Below are positions 14,518-22,196 of a DNA stretch of 44,664 nucleotides, one piece after another. Within the stretch, counting starts at the first letter, position 1, and each line of letters opens with the position of its first letter. Position numbers and translations under genes: made by a program. The DNA lies in IMG/VR virus record IMGVR_UViG_3300025009_000030, positions 1 through 44,664 of that record. The stretch is one strand, 5' to 3'. The notes under the pieces were generated by a model. It worked only from the letters and a program-made list of their open reading frames with translations. It did no database searches and had not been told where the DNA came from. The DNA comes from a virus.

Positions 14518-15338
14518 CCATTAATGCGAAGTCTTTAACTAAAGCAATCAGGGAATTTCAATCAATAAAAAGTGTTAGAACTTTACCCTGTCTTAACTAT
14601 GTCCTGTTATGTGGGGATAGCACCGGAACTTATGCCCTTTATACTGACAGCGAGATGGAATATAAGAGGGTTGAGGTATCGGGGTCAGGGGATGGTTACT
14701 ATCCTGTTTTACTCAAAGTGATTAAAGATATTGCTAGACTATCCACTGATAGCATAGAGGTTTCACAAATTGCCTGGAGTACGGCGGGTTATAAGATCAG
14801 GGAATATAAAAACGAATATTATAACCTACACAAACCGCCGACAAGTTGTAGAGGGGATAACTATAGATTCAATCAATGCCCTATTGATTGCCCTTACTTC
14901 AATCAGCCTACAAAATATACCATTAACCGCAACCGCAGGGGAAGGATCACTGGAATTAATGATGATGGTTATTGTAGCAATCAAGACAAACCGCATCAGG
15001 GTTATTGTATACGGGGTTATGATACCTGGCAGGGTAAGGATGGAGAGAATAAGGTTATAGTTTCTGCTGATGGTTGCACCTGGACACTTAATACCTTACC
15101 GCTTGACGACTTCCCACACTTCGAGCGCGACACACACAGCACAAGTGTTATTCCCTATACTGGAGAAGTGAGTCCGGTCAAACCCAAACCAGTAAAGCAA
15201 GAAGTAAGGCAGGCCAAACCAGAACCCAAACCAGTAAAGCCAGTAGTTATCACGGTTACAAATTCAGGGATCGACCTGGATTCTATGACTGCCTTAGAGT
15301 TTGGTGAGCTGGTAAAATCTATGTTAGTTGGAGGGTAA
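14511..15338 (+). CDS. Protein with a beta-clamp-like N-terminal domain, Cys-rich insert and Pro/Lys linker
   Basis: Encodes 275 aa. Residues 1-90 follow the pattern of the first domain of DNA polymerase III beta (L-x-AI...RTLPCLNYVLL...LYTDSEMEYKRVEV). Residues about 112-170 hold seven cysteines in pairs, like a metal-binding insert. Residues 218-248 are repeats of KPKPVK/KPEP. The C-terminal 25 residues form a small acidic helix. A clamp-like or processivity function is only a fold-level guess; one domain alone could not form a closed ring without oligomerising. Confidence 0.6.
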   Translation: MLTINAKSLTKAIREFQSIKSVRTLPCLNYVLLCGDSTGTYALYTDSEMEYKRVEVSGSGDGYYPVLLKVIKDIARLSTDSIEVSQIAWSTAGYKIREYKNEYYNLHKPPTSCRGDNYRFNQCPIDCPYFNQPTKYTINRNRRGRITGINDDGYCSNQDKPHQGYCIRGYDTWQGKDGENKVIVSADGCTWTLNTLPLDDFPHFERDTHSTSVIPYTGEVSPVKPKPVKQEVRQAKPEPKPVKPVVITVTNSGIDLDSMTALEFGELVKSMLVGG

Positions 15339-15339
15339 A

Positions 15340-15555
15340 ATGGAATACACAAGGGTAACTCTCAAAGAAGCGCGGAAGTTATGGGACAATGGCGAAAAGA
15401 TTTATTTGTTGCCCAGTATAGAAGGAGATCCCATATTTAACATTTGGGTATATGTGGACAAGTCAGAACACAAAGTCTTCGATAAGTTTGTAAGTGATTA
15501 TAAGCGACTAACTGGTGGACGTGCTATGCGTTATTACATTGAGAGGGTATGGTGA
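15340..15555 (+). CDS. Hypothetical 71-aa protein
   Basis: ATG at 15340 with GGAGGG just upstream and adjacent to the previous stop. The pattern VTLKEARKLWDNGEKIYLLPS is seen in small phage and mobile-element proteins of unknown function. No further assignment. Confidence 0.65.
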   Translation: MEYTRVTLKEARKLWDNGEKIYLLPSIEGDPIFNIWVYVDKSEHKVFDKFVSDYKRLTGGRAMRYYIERVW

Positions 15556-15559
15556 CAGC

Positions 15560-15793
15560 ATGAAACCTAAAGGCGGGGCGCGTCCTGGTGCTGGGCGTAA
15601 AAAGACTAACCATCATGGTAAAGCAGTCCTTATCTATCTTTACCCAGAACACGTGAACTTCTTGCATGGTGTAAATGGTAGTAATCTTATCAGACAGTTA
15701 CTTGACGTAGAGATGAAACAGTATGCAGAAGAAAGACGGGTTGCAGAACTTGAACGCATCCGTAATAATACCTGGAGAATTGGAGGATTGTAA
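15560..15793 (+). CDS. Small basic protein with GGARPGAGRKK N-terminus
   Basis: Encodes 77 aa from ATG 15560. The N-terminal GGARPGAGRKK is a common opening of phage-encoded small DNA-associated proteins. It is followed by a beta strand (AVLIYLYPEHVNFL) and helices (NLIRQLLDVEM, EERRVAELERIRN). This order would suit a ribbon-helix-helix regulator, but the match is weak. Confidence 0.6.
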   Translation: MKPKGGARPGAGRKKTNHHGKAVLIYLYPEHVNFLHGVNGSNLIRQLLDVEMKQYAEERRVAELERIRNNTWRIGGL

Positions 15794-15794
15794 A

Positions 15795-16055
15795 ATGAAA
15801 TCACCAAAGCAATATCTAATTTATTTTGACGGTGGAGAAGATTGTCGTGGTATGTTTTCTATGGACAAAATGGAACGAAAAGACTGGAATATGCGTGCTA
15901 AAAATAACGGTCACGTTGGTTATCTCATAGGCTATAGGTATTGGGAGAATAAACAGGAAACCGTTATTGTTTATTTCAAAACCAAACCGGATGAAAAAGA
16001 AATCTTACGCCGTAGGTCTAATTCATTTATCGCGGCAAGGTGGTATTCACTATGA
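15795..16055 (+). CDS. Hypothetical 86-aa protein
   Basis: ATG after TTGGAGG. Mixed basic and aromatic protein with no recognised domain; it overlaps the next gene by four bases (ATGA). Confidence 0.65.
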   Translation: MKSPKQYLIYFDGGEDCRGMFSMDKMERKDWNMRAKNNGHVGYLIGYRYWENKQETVIVYFKTKPDEKEILRRRSNSFIAARWYSL

Positions 16056-16327
16056 CTAAAAAGGGTGAGCGCATTGAGGTTACAGAACTACGCACCGTGA
16101 TAACGCCAATCAATCTATCCGAGTATGTGAAGTCACAGCCTGGATATGAAACAGAACAGGAACTAATGCTATACAAGAAGTTTGCAAGCGTATTCCTAAT
16201 GGCTTATCATGGACTGGATGATAGGCATGACCTAACAGACAGTGTATGTATGCGGTTCTTCATCCTTACCCTAGAGGACTTGTTCAAAGGGAAAGATTTA
16301 CCCAAAGAATTTTGGAGTAAAGAATGA
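16052..16327 (+). CDS. Hypothetical 91-aa protein
   Basis: ATG at 16052 overlaps the previous stop. Mostly helical with no recognised family. Its stop overlaps the ATG of the hydrophobic peptide that follows. Confidence 0.65.
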   Translation: MTKKGERIEVTELRTVITPINLSEYVKSQPGYETEQELMLYKKFASVFLMAYHGLDDRHDLTDSVCMRFFILTLEDLFKGKDLPKEFWSKE

Positions 16328-16383
16328 TACTCATACTTGTGCTATTTGTCCTGTTATGTTTGGTAAACTATTTAGATTTGTGA
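16324..16383 (+). CDS. 19-aa hydrophobic peptide
   Basis: MILILVLFVLLCLVNYLDL begins at an ATGA overlap with the preceding gene. It is almost pure hydrophobic and about one membrane span long. Expression depends on coupling, as there is no separate ribosome site. It may be a real membrane peptide or chance. Confidence 0.4.
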   Translation: MILILVLFVLLCLVNYLDL

Positions 16384-16392
16384 GAGGTAATC

Positions 16393-16617
16393 ATGGACGA
16401 AATACTAAAGTTTAGAACAAATAGCGGTGACAGACCCGCATCATACGCCGAGGAGATTTGGATAGTTACTTGGTATGTGGAAGATAAGCGGGGTTATGCT
16501 ACACTACACAGTTCTTATTCGTACAGCATACCAACGCAGGCATCAAAGGCTATTGCGTTTTACAGGGATTTAGAATCAAAAGGGTTTTCTCCAATCATAG
16601 AGGCAACATTTCTGTAA
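16393..16617 (+). CDS. Hypothetical 74-aa protein, last of the left early cluster
   Basis: ATG after GAGAGGTAATC. Soluble, mixed alpha/beta, not recognised. The palindromic operator and a terminator follow within 45 bp. Confidence 0.7.
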   Translation: MDEILKFRTNSGDRPASYAEEIWIVTWYVEDKRGYATLHSSYSYSIPTQASKAIAFYRDLESKGFSPIIEATFL

Positions 16618-16620
16618 CGA

Positions 16621-16637
16621 TTGTCAAACTTTGACAA
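16621..16637. promoter_or_regulatory. 17-bp perfect palindrome TTGTCAAACTTTGACAA
   Basis: This is the longest copy of the dispersed operator-like palindrome. It sits 3 bp after a stop codon and touches the left arm of the terminator at 16636. Bound protein here could influence termination or block elongation. Confidence 0.75.
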
Positions 16638-16660
16638 ACCCCTCATTACCGAGGGGTTTT
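16636..16660 (+). terminator. Rho-independent terminator of the left early cluster
   Basis: AAACCCCTC 16636-16644, loop ATTACC, GAGGGGTTTT 16651-16660. It ends the 12636-16617 gene set. Confidence 0.85.
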
Positions 16661-16781
16661 CATATTGTCTACCGGACTGGATAGATCATGTGCCGCTTTT
16701 AGATCGTCTGTGTCCTGGTAAACAGGATGAATGTCATGTGATACTTGTTACATTTTATGACAGCTTTTGTGGCATTTGAAT
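16661..16781 (+). other. Intergenic stretch with two hairpins
   Basis: No gene. Hairpins: TCCTG-GTAAA-CAGGA 16713-16727, and TGTCAT 16732-16737 / ATGACA 16757-16762. The latter loop holds TTGTTACA, similar to the CATGTTACA loops at 12.9 kb. They may be parts of a leader or operator. Confidence 0.4.
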
Positions 16782-16799
16782 GAACGAATGTTCTATAAT
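16782..16799 (+). promoter_or_regulatory. LexA/SOS-box-like palindrome overlapping a -10 box
   Basis: GAAC-GAAT-GTTC (16782-16793) fits the inner part of the Gram-positive SOS consensus CGAACRNRYGTTYC. It directly abuts TATAAT (16794-16799). A clear -35 at normal spacing is not seen (TTGAAT is only 12 bp upstream). It would place the second early cluster under DNA-damage control if LexA binds. Confidence 0.5.
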
Positions 16800-16816
16800 A
16801 AATGTGGAGGTTTTAG

Positions 16817-16993
16817 ATGATTTCTTTTGCGGAGCTGGCAATAAAGAGGCTAGACAAATTGGGGTTCGATCAGGAAGAAGAAACTATTGCTTTGTCCTAT
16901 GACCCCGATACCAATGGTCGCATCTTGTGGATTCTTACCTCTACAGATAGCGAGATTAATGAGTGGTTTGATTCTATATCGGAGAAAGTATGA
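16817..16993 (+). CDS. Small acidic 58-aa protein
   Basis: ATG after GTGGAGG. It reads MISFAELAIKRLDKLGF at the start and ends with DSISEKV; its stop overlaps the next gene. It is acidic, with no recognised domain. It is the first gene after the SOS-like site. Confidence 0.65.
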   Translation: MISFAELAIKRLDKLGFDQEEETIALSYDPDTNGRILWILTSTDSEINEWFDSISEKV

Positions 16994-17478
16994 GCGAAAG
17001 AAACTTAGCAATATTCAATGACTACAAAGAAATGGGCGTTATGCAGTTGGTTGGCAATAAGTACGGAATAACCAGGGAAAGAGTTAGGCAAATAGTCTCT
17101 AGGTTTGGCTATAAAAAACCAAAGAAAGTTGTCCTAACCAAAGAAGAAAAACAAGCAATAAGGTATGACAAATTTGTTGCATTGTTCTGGTCGCATATAT
17201 CTAAAACAGAAACGGGTTGTTGGGAGTGGACATTATCAAGACTTCCTTATGGCTATGGACGAGTTGCTTTTCTTGGGAATAAAAATCAATATGCCCATAG
17301 GGTTGCTTGGATTCTAACACATGGAGATATTCCTGATGGCTTGTGCGTTTGTCATAAGTGTGATAACCCGCCTTGTATAAATCCAGATCATTTATTCATT
17401 GGAACTTATGCCGATAATGCACACGATAGAGATGCGAAGGGCAGGAATAGGTGGGAAAAAAAGAAAACTCATGCTTGA
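16990..17478 (+). CDS. HNH homing-type endonuclease with N-terminal HTH
   Basis: Encodes 162 aa. Residues about 15-42 form an HTH of the sigma-4/invertase type (GNKYGITRERVRQIVSRFG). Residues 98-155 form an HNH_3-type nuclease: YAHRVAWILTHGDIP, then CHKCDNPPCINPDHLFIGT. Such proteins cut a specific site and copy their gene into it. It is free-standing, ATGA-coupled to the upstream gene, and not inside an intron. A catalytic His lies in the AHR segment. Confidence 0.85.
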   Translation: MSERNLAIFNDYKEMGVMQLVGNKYGITRERVRQIVSRFGYKKPKKVVLTKEEKQAIRYDKFVALFWSHISKTETGCWEWTLSRLPYGYGRVAFLGNKNQYAHRVAWILTHGDIPDGLCVCHKCDNPPCINPDHLFIGTYADNAHDRDAKGRNRWEKKKTHA

Positions 17479-17542
17479 CTTTTCCAATTTGTCGTGCAAT
17501 ACTGTATATGTAATTCTTACTAAACATAGTAGAGAGGACACA

Positions 17543-17740
17543 ATGAGGGAACTTATCAAGCGTTTTATCAAGTGGTTCAAAAAAAAGTTTCTCGGACACA
17601 GATACATCGAAGTACAAACCACACCCACCACCAAGATTTACGAAGATCACACCGCAGAAGAAAAACGCAAGAAGATTCATAGGAAGATGGCGCAGAAATC
17701 CCGCAGGATCAATCGCCTTTGGGCGCAGAGAAAGGGATGA
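17543..17740 (+). CDS. Basic amphipathic 65-aa protein
   Basis: ATG after AGAGAGGACACA. Very Lys/Arg-rich at both ends (LIKRFIKWFKKKFLGHR; RKKIHRKMAQKSRRINRLW). The N-terminal helix is amphipathic, suggesting membrane-surface or nucleic-acid binding. No family recognised. Confidence 0.65.
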   Translation: MRELIKRFIKWFKKKFLGHRYIEVQTTPTTKIYEDHTAEEKRKKIHRKMAQKSRRINRLWAQRKG

Positions 17741-17741
17741 C

Positions 17742-18158
17742 ATGGCTCTCAACATTAACGTCTGTGAACGAGATCGAGTGTACACATGGGCTGACCTGAA
17801 ACCTAAACAAAAGAACGCCGACCTGGTAGCCTACGAAATAGCCAGAGATATTGAGCAGGAACAGTATCGAGAGTGGACGGATAAAGTAGATTCCTGGATC
17901 GCTAATGGTCAGTATGAAGAAATGGAGGAGGAACTGGATAAATGTAAGCGGTTGGAACTTCACGCACAGCAACTTCACAAACAGATGAATTGCCCCCACC
18001 CAGACGATTGTTTGGAAGATATAGGTCAGGATGTATTCGTAGGCGGTGAGTGGATACACCGTCAGCATCTTATTTGTGGGTTGTGCGGTAAAGAATTTCA
18101 TAAACCCATCATAGTAAATACATTGGAGAATAGTGGAAATGACAATAATATCCCTTAA
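17742..18158 (+). CDS. 138-aa protein with C-terminal zinc-ribbon-like segment
   Basis: ATG at 17742, one base after the previous stop. Helical acidic middle (about 30-80), then Cys/His pattern CPHPDDC...HLICGLCGKEFH (about 83-118) fitting one zinc site. Function unknown. Confidence 0.65.
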   Translation: MALNINVCERDRVYTWADLKPKQKNADLVAYEIARDIEQEQYREWTDKVDSWIANGQYEEMEEELDKCKRLELHAQQLHKQMNCPHPDDCLEDIGQDVFVGGEWIHRQHLICGLCGKEFHKPIIVNTLENSGNDNNIP

Positions 18159-18441
18159 TAATCCCAAAGAATCACAGGTTTTTCACTTTTTGGAGGCTGA
18201 TATGGAAGCAGCGAGAGTAGACCAGGTTTTTCAGGAGGGGAGTGTTACAAGACAGAGTGTTGATAATTCCATCATTGAACTATCTGCTGTTCTCAAAAAG
18301 ATTGAAGCAATGAACCGCGTCAATGAACTTCCACTTGAAGCAAGGAGATTGTTGTTTGAAATACAAGGTGGTGTCTATCGTGCATTTTCAGAAGCCCGTG
18401 ATGCACAGGTTATTCTAAAATTTGGAAAGAGAGAAAAGTAA
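18139..18441 (+). CDS. Hypothetical 100-aa helical protein
   Basis: ATG at 18139 overlaps the previous gene by 20 bp. Helical with no cysteines; ends one base before the Erf gene. Not recognised; co-location suggests a recombination accessory factor. Confidence 0.65.
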   Translation: MTIISLNNPKESQVFHFLEADMEAARVDQVFQEGSVTRQSVDNSIIELSAVLKKIEAMNRVNELPLEARRLLFEIQGGVYRAFSEARDAQVILKFGKREK

Positions 18442-18442
18442 A

Positions 18443-19132
18443 ATGGATCACAAGAACATTCAAGAAGCACTACACGCTATCTATAATGACGTGGGTTATG
18501 TGCAGAAACAGAAGAACGATAACCTCAATTACTCTTTCGCAGGCGAGGGTGCGTTCATCCGTGAACTACGCCCTGCCATGATCGAGCATGGAGTAACCAT
18601 TAGTGTGTCAAAGATGGACGCTCTTACCCAGGAGCATTACATCACTGGCAAGTATGACACAAAGATGGTGCGCTCTACCATTCACGCAGCAGTAACCTTC
18701 TCCCATGTATCCGGCGATTCCATTACAGTTGAGGCTTACGGTGAAGGCTCTGACGCTGGCGATAAGTCATTGAACAAGGCTATGACTGACGCTTACAAAT
18801 ACGCCTTACGCCAAACCTTTATGATCGAAACCGGAGATGACCCCGACAAGGACGAGGAAGATAAAAGCCTCACAGCAGCAGCCAAGAAACTAGGCGCAGT
18901 TGAAACAGGTGTAGTACCAGTGAAATCAGAGGGCGGTATGACTATCGAGATGGCAAAGTCTGCCAAGTCCTCAACTACTGGTAAGACCTACGGTGAGTTA
19001 TCCAAAGAAGAATTGATCCAACACTTCAACGGATTATCCCAGAAGAAAAAGAAACTTGATGAATGGAACGAGGAAGATCAGTTCAAGTTCGATGCTGCCA
19101 AAACCCTGATACAGAATTTTGGGAAGTCGTAG
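18443..19132 (+). CDS. erf: ERF-family single-strand annealing recombinase
   Basis: Encodes 229 aa from ATG 18443. The ERF signature is clear at about residues 110-145: GEGSDAGDKSLNKAMTDAYKYAL followed by TGDDPD. The N-terminal annealing core spans about residues 1-145, and the C-terminal half is a linker plus a charged helical tail (KKKKLDEWNEEDQF). It anneals complementary single strands during phage recombination and circularisation, probably with the SSB at 21077. No exonuclease partner is obvious. Confidence 0.92.
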   Translation: MDHKNIQEALHAIYNDVGYVQKQKNDNLNYSFAGEGAFIRELRPAMIEHGVTISVSKMDALTQEHYITGKYDTKMVRSTIHAAVTFSHVSGDSITVEAYGEGSDAGDKSLNKAMTDAYKYALRQTFMIETGDDPDKDEEDKSLTAAAKKLGAVETGVVPVKSEGGMTIEMAKSAKSSTTGKTYGELSKEELIQHFNGLSQKKKKLDEWNEEDQFKFDAAKTLIQNFGKS

Positions 19133-19148
19133 TAGATACGACAAAAAA

Positions 19149-19177
19149 TAGAAATAACTATTGAATTATGATACACT
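19149..19177 (+). promoter_or_regulatory. TAGAAA-class promoter for the replication initiator
   Basis: TAGAAA 19149-19154, 17-bp spacer ending TGA, TACACT 19172-19177. The expected start is near 19184, two bases before the first leader stem at 19186. Confidence 0.7.
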
Positions 19178-19185
19178 ATATATCA

Positions 19186-19276
19186 GTTGAGGTTAGCATT
19201 ATGAATAAGTGACAAAAGCCTGCTTTCCAAGTGCTGACCTCAACTCTCAACACTTATTCGGAAGGCAGGCATTTGT
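19186..19276 (+). promoter_or_regulatory. Leader RNA with interlocked or alternative hairpins
   Basis: Stem A is GTTGAGGTTAGC 19186-19197 with GCTGACCTCAAC 19233-19244 (12 pairs, one G-U). Stem B is GCCTGCTTTCCAAGTG 19218-19233 with CACTT 19251-19255 plus GGAAGGCAGGC 19260-19270, followed by ATTTGTTTT. The arms interleave, making either a pseudoknot or an A/B switch. ATAAGTG 19205-19211 can also compete for CACTTAT 19251-19257. B resembles a terminator just before the ribosome site TGGAGAC, so attenuation of the initiator gene is likely. Confidence 0.7.
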
Positions 19277-19289
19277 TTTCTGGAGACAA

Positions 19290-20171
19290 ATGGAATATAA
19301 CAACGAACCCACATCACACCAAATAGGCGAGGACGTTAGGATTACCGCGTTTTATTTCATGCCTAACATAACGGACTACAAGAAACTCTCGCCTTATGCC
19401 TTTCGCCTTTACGCCCACTTCAAAAGGGTAACTGGCGAGGAAGGTAAGTGTTGGCAGTCAGTAAACACGATAGCCAAATACTGCAAGATGTCTACTGGTA
19501 TGGTTACGAAGGCAAGGAAAGAACTCTATGACGCGGGGTTGATCGACATTCGCAGAGTACCTAACAACAAGGGATTTGATTACTACTCAATAACCATCAG
19601 AGATATTTGGGACGAGAACAAAGCACATAGTATGAACCCAAATAAAGACAAAGAATTTACTGCCCCTTCACCACATGAACAGACCCCTTCATACAGTGAA
19701 CAGCCCCCTTCACCACATGAAATAAGTAATACCCCATTAAGTAATACCCCTGATAAGAATACCCCTTTATCAACATTCGTTGAAAAACCCGAACCTGTCT
19801 ACGAAGAATTTAACAATCAAGCGGATATGCCACAGTCTTTCGTGGATGAATACAAACCAGTCAAACCTCCAAAGAAAAGTAAATCAGATCCCCGTTACTT
19901 ACACATAGCTTATTCCGCTTTTTACTCTGTTACTTCTCGCAGACCGAATAGAGAATTAGTGGACACCATCATTGAGATCATCGGAGATACGCCAGATACC
20001 GATAAGTTACGCGCTTGCCATAAAGAGTGGTTGATGCGTGGCTACAACCAGAACAGTATCAAGTGGTTGGAGTGGTATCGAGATGGTATTCCAGGGATAA
20101 AGAGGAATGAAGTCAAAGCCTTCCGTCCTACTGATGAGAATGATCCGTTTTGGGATGTGGTGCATAGATGA
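19290..20171 (+). CDS. Replication initiator-like protein with winged HTH
   Basis: Encodes 293 aa from ATG 19290 after TGGAGACAA. In-frame sequence further upstream is the leader hairpin and was not counted. Residues about 22-110 form an HTH_36-type winged helix (QSVNTIAKYCKMSTGMVTKARKELYDAGLIDI). A Pro/Ser/Thr linker with SPHE repeats follows (about 125-195). A C-terminal helical domain (about 200-293) contains WLMRGYNQNSIKWLEWY. This is the usual plan of phage replication initiation proteins that bind the origin and recruit host helicase. Confidence 0.75.
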   Translation: MEYNNEPTSHQIGEDVRITAFYFMPNITDYKKLSPYAFRLYAHFKRVTGEEGKCWQSVNTIAKYCKMSTGMVTKARKELYDAGLIDIRRVPNNKGFDYYSITIRDIWDENKAHSMNPNKDKEFTAPSPHEQTPSYSEQPPSPHEISNTPLSNTPDKNTPLSTFVEKPEPVYEEFNNQADMPQSFVDEYKPVKPPKKSKSDPRYLHIAYSAFYSVTSRRPNRELVDTIIEIIGDTPDTDKLRACHKEWLMRGYNQNSIKWLEWYRDGIPGIKRNEVKAFRPTDENDPFWDVVHR

Positions 20172-20464
20172 ACCACCAGGAGATGTTTGACCTACTTGTA
20201 TCAAAGAGGGGGAATCGGTGTGAACAATGCTATTGGAATGTTCCTACTGAAATGCACCACTGTATTGTAAGACGGTCAAAGAAACACCCAGAGTTTGACG
20301 TGGAACAAAATCTTATGTTGGTCTGTAGGGCGTGTCACTCCGATGGGTATGTAGATTCTTACGAGTGCGCGGTTGGATTCTGGGGTCGCCAGGTCGAGCG
20401 CGGATATGACATGGACACTTGGTACAGATCATTAAATCTAAAGTCGAAAGAGTTTTTCAAATGA
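20168..20464 (+). CDS. Small HNH endonuclease
   Basis: Encodes 98 aa with ATGA overlap to the initiator. Pattern: RCEQCYWNVPTEMHHCIVRR...NLMLVCRACHSDGYV, i.e. two CxxC pairs with a central MHH, typical of a minimal HNH domain. It may be a homing endonuclease or a DNA-processing nuclease in the replication module. Confidence 0.8.
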   Translation: MNHQEMFDLLVSKRGNRCEQCYWNVPTEMHHCIVRRSKKHPEFDVEQNLMLVCRACHSDGYVDSYECAVGFWGRQVERGYDMDTWYRSLNLKSKEFFK

Positions 20465-21066
20465 ATAAAGTGTGTACAAGATGTAAGCAAGAAAAGCCAG
20501 TTGAAATGTTCTGTAAGCACAAAAGAATGAAAGACGGACTTAACTCGTGGTGTAAGAGTTGCGCAAACGAAGTGGCAAAAATTAACAGAGAAAACGACCC
20601 AGAATTATATAGAGAAAGGTGTAAAAAATATTATCGCACCCACACGGAGAGAGTAAGCGCAGCCAACAAGAAATACAGAGCTGCCCATACAGAAGAAACA
20701 AAACTTAAAAATAAACTTTATCGAGAAAACCACAAAGAAGAAATAAAGGAGTATCGCTGCAGCCACGTTGAATATCACAGAACAAAAAGGCGTGAATGTC
20801 ATTTGAAGCATCAATATAACTTGTCACAAGAAGAATACGAAGCATTAGTTAATTTTCAAAAAGGAGTATGTGCAATTTGTGGAAAAGAAGAAACAGCGGT
20901 TGATCCTAGATATAAAACCGTTAGAAAAATGGCGGTTGACCACGATCACGAAACAGGAAAAGTTAGGGGGTTGTTATGTAGCAGGTGTAACAAGGGAATA
21001 GGGGCTATGGAAGATAGTCCAGAACTATTACTAAAAGCAGTTGTATATCTTGAAAGACAATTTTAA
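20461..21066 (+). CDS. Endonuclease VII-type (HNH) nuclease, probable homing endonuclease
   Basis: Encodes 201 aa from ATG 20461 (ATGA overlap). The N-terminal zinc knuckle is CTRCKQEKP...WCKSCAN (about 5-32). The middle is a long, highly charged helical region. The C-terminal recombination-endonuclease-VII domain has CAICGK...VDHDHETGKVRGLLCSRCNKGIG...SPELL (about 139-195). Such genes are often free-standing homing elements; a junction-resolving role near erf and ssb is also possible. Confidence 0.85.
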   Translation: MNKVCTRCKQEKPVEMFCKHKRMKDGLNSWCKSCANEVAKINRENDPELYRERCKKYYRTHTERVSAANKKYRAAHTEETKLKNKLYRENHKEEIKEYRCSHVEYHRTKRRECHLKHQYNLSQEEYEALVNFQKGVCAICGKEETAVDPRYKTVRKMAVDHDHETGKVRGLLCSRCNKGIGAMEDSPELLLKAVVYLERQF

Positions 21067-21076
21067 AGGAGAATAA

Positions 21077-21400
21077 ATGAATCAGTTGCCAGTAATAACC
21101 GCAGTAGGTAGAATTTCAAACGACAGTGTTATGCGCTTCACAGCACAGGCCGAACCAGTAACCAACTTCTCTATTATGCTCTACACAGGGGGAAGTAAAG
21201 CAAAGGGGTATGAGCCTTCGTTATTCGTCAAGGTATCTTGTTGGAATGAACTCGCTGAACAGTGTCAAAGTTTGACAAAAGGACAGCGCGTAAGAGTAGA
21301 AGGTACTCCCCGCCCAAAGAGAATGTACAAGAACGCAGATGGTGTGGAAGTCCAGGCTGATCTTGAAATCAACGCAAGTAAAGTAGAGGTGGTGGAGTAA
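21077..21400 (+). CDS. ssb: Single-stranded DNA-binding protein
   Basis: Encodes 107 aa, ATG after AAAGGAG. OB-fold pattern of bacterial SSB: VGRISNDSVMRFTA...VTNFSIMLYTG...SLFVKVSCWNELAEQCQSLTKGQRVRVEGTPRPKRMY...LEINASKVEVVE. It is short and lacks the acidic C-terminal tip that recruits host partners. The gene contains a perfect copy of the dispersed palindrome at 21263-21277. Confidence 0.9.
   Translation: MNQLPVITAVGRISNDSVMRFTAQAEPVTNFSIMLYTGGSKAKGYEPSLFVKVSCWNELAEQCQSLTKGQRVRVEGTPRPKRMYKNADGVEVQADLEINASKVEVVE
21263..21277. promoter_or_regulatory. Perfect palindrome TGTCAAAGTTTGACA inside ssb
   Basis: A perfect copy of the operator-like site within coding sequence, encoding part of QCQSLTK. 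A site in the middle of a gene argues for a stoperator- or structure-type function rather than a plain promoter operator. Confidence 0.65.
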
Positions 21401-21567
21401 TGGAATCCGTTGACTTCAACGACAGATACCTAGACCCACCCATCATTCCAGAATACGCATCGTGTATTCGTTGTGGCGACAAGCACCATGCGGATGATCT
21501 AACAGACGATGGGTTGTGCGATTCCTGCCAACAATTCGAGGAAGCATGCGAACAGGAATTGGAATGA
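21400..21567 (+). CDS. 55-aa zinc-ribbon protein
   Basis: ATG overlaps the ssb stop (TAATG). CIRCGDKHHADDL...GLCDSCQQF gives a four-cysteine zinc site; the rest is acidic. Too short for the usual gene-length cutoff, but the coupling and the zinc motif support it. Confidence 0.7.
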   Translation: MESVDFNDRYLDPPIIPEYASCIRCGDKHHADDLTDDGLCDSCQQFEEACEQELE

Positions 21568-21605
21568 CAGTGGCGCTTCTGCCACGCTAGATTGAGGAGA
21601 GAGAG

Positions 21606-22196
21606 ATGGAAATGTATAAATGTACGGTGTGTGGAAAGGTTATGTCATTTGATGAAGCGTTTGATCACCGAATCCACGAGGGACGCGAACACTTTGAATT
21701 GCAGTCCGAAGCCGACACCCTCCGCGCCGAGAATGCGAAGTTGCGGGAGGCGTTGAAAAAGTTTGAATCCCTTACTCCCGGAGGGTCAGAATTTGCGGAT
21801 GATTGGGAACGAATATTCAAGTGGGTCAAGGAACGGTCATCATTTGTAACGGAAGTTGCTATACAGCGCAACCAATATCGAGACGACCTCGCCCGCCTGC
21901 GTGAACTGCTGGGGGAGATCAATGAAAATCTACAGGATGCCATCGACCTAGCGCGAACAGGGTTAGCGCCAATAGCAATGGGAGTTAACGAGGTTCAATG
22001 GATGAACCATAAAATTTATAAACTAACTGGCGGATTAGTTGCTTTACAATCCCGCATCCAATCAGAGCTGAAGGGTATCTGTTCTGAATGTGGCGGAACT
22101 GGCGAGGTTCAATGGGATTATGACGACCCGAATGTTGAAGCCACCGTTAAAGCAAAAGCGCCATGCCCGAAATGTCAATCAGAGTTGAAGGAATAG
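21606..22196 (+). CDS. 196-aa zinc-finger/coiled-coil protein
   Basis: ATG after GAGAGAGAG. N-terminal C2H2-like CTVCGKVMSFDEAFDHRIHEGREH. Middle coiled-coil (ENAKLREALKKFE; ARLRELLGEINENL). C-terminal DnaJ-type zinc knuckle CSECGGTGEV...CPKCQ. Function unknown; modular architecture is common in early phage accessory genes. Confidence 0.7.
   Translation: MEMYKCTVCGKVMSFDEAFDHRIHEGREHFELQSEADTLRAENAKLREALKKFESLTPGGSEFADDWERIFKWVKERSSFVTEVAIQRNQYRDDLARLRELLGEINENLQDAIDLARTGLAPIAMGVNEVQWMNHKIYKLTGGLVALQSRIQSELKGICSECGGTGEVQWDYDDPNVEATVKAKAPCPKCQSELKE

Noticed and set aside
20130-20160. Second hammerhead-like CTGATGAG
   Set aside because: No GAAA or closing stem follows; it is coding sequence of the initiator gene.
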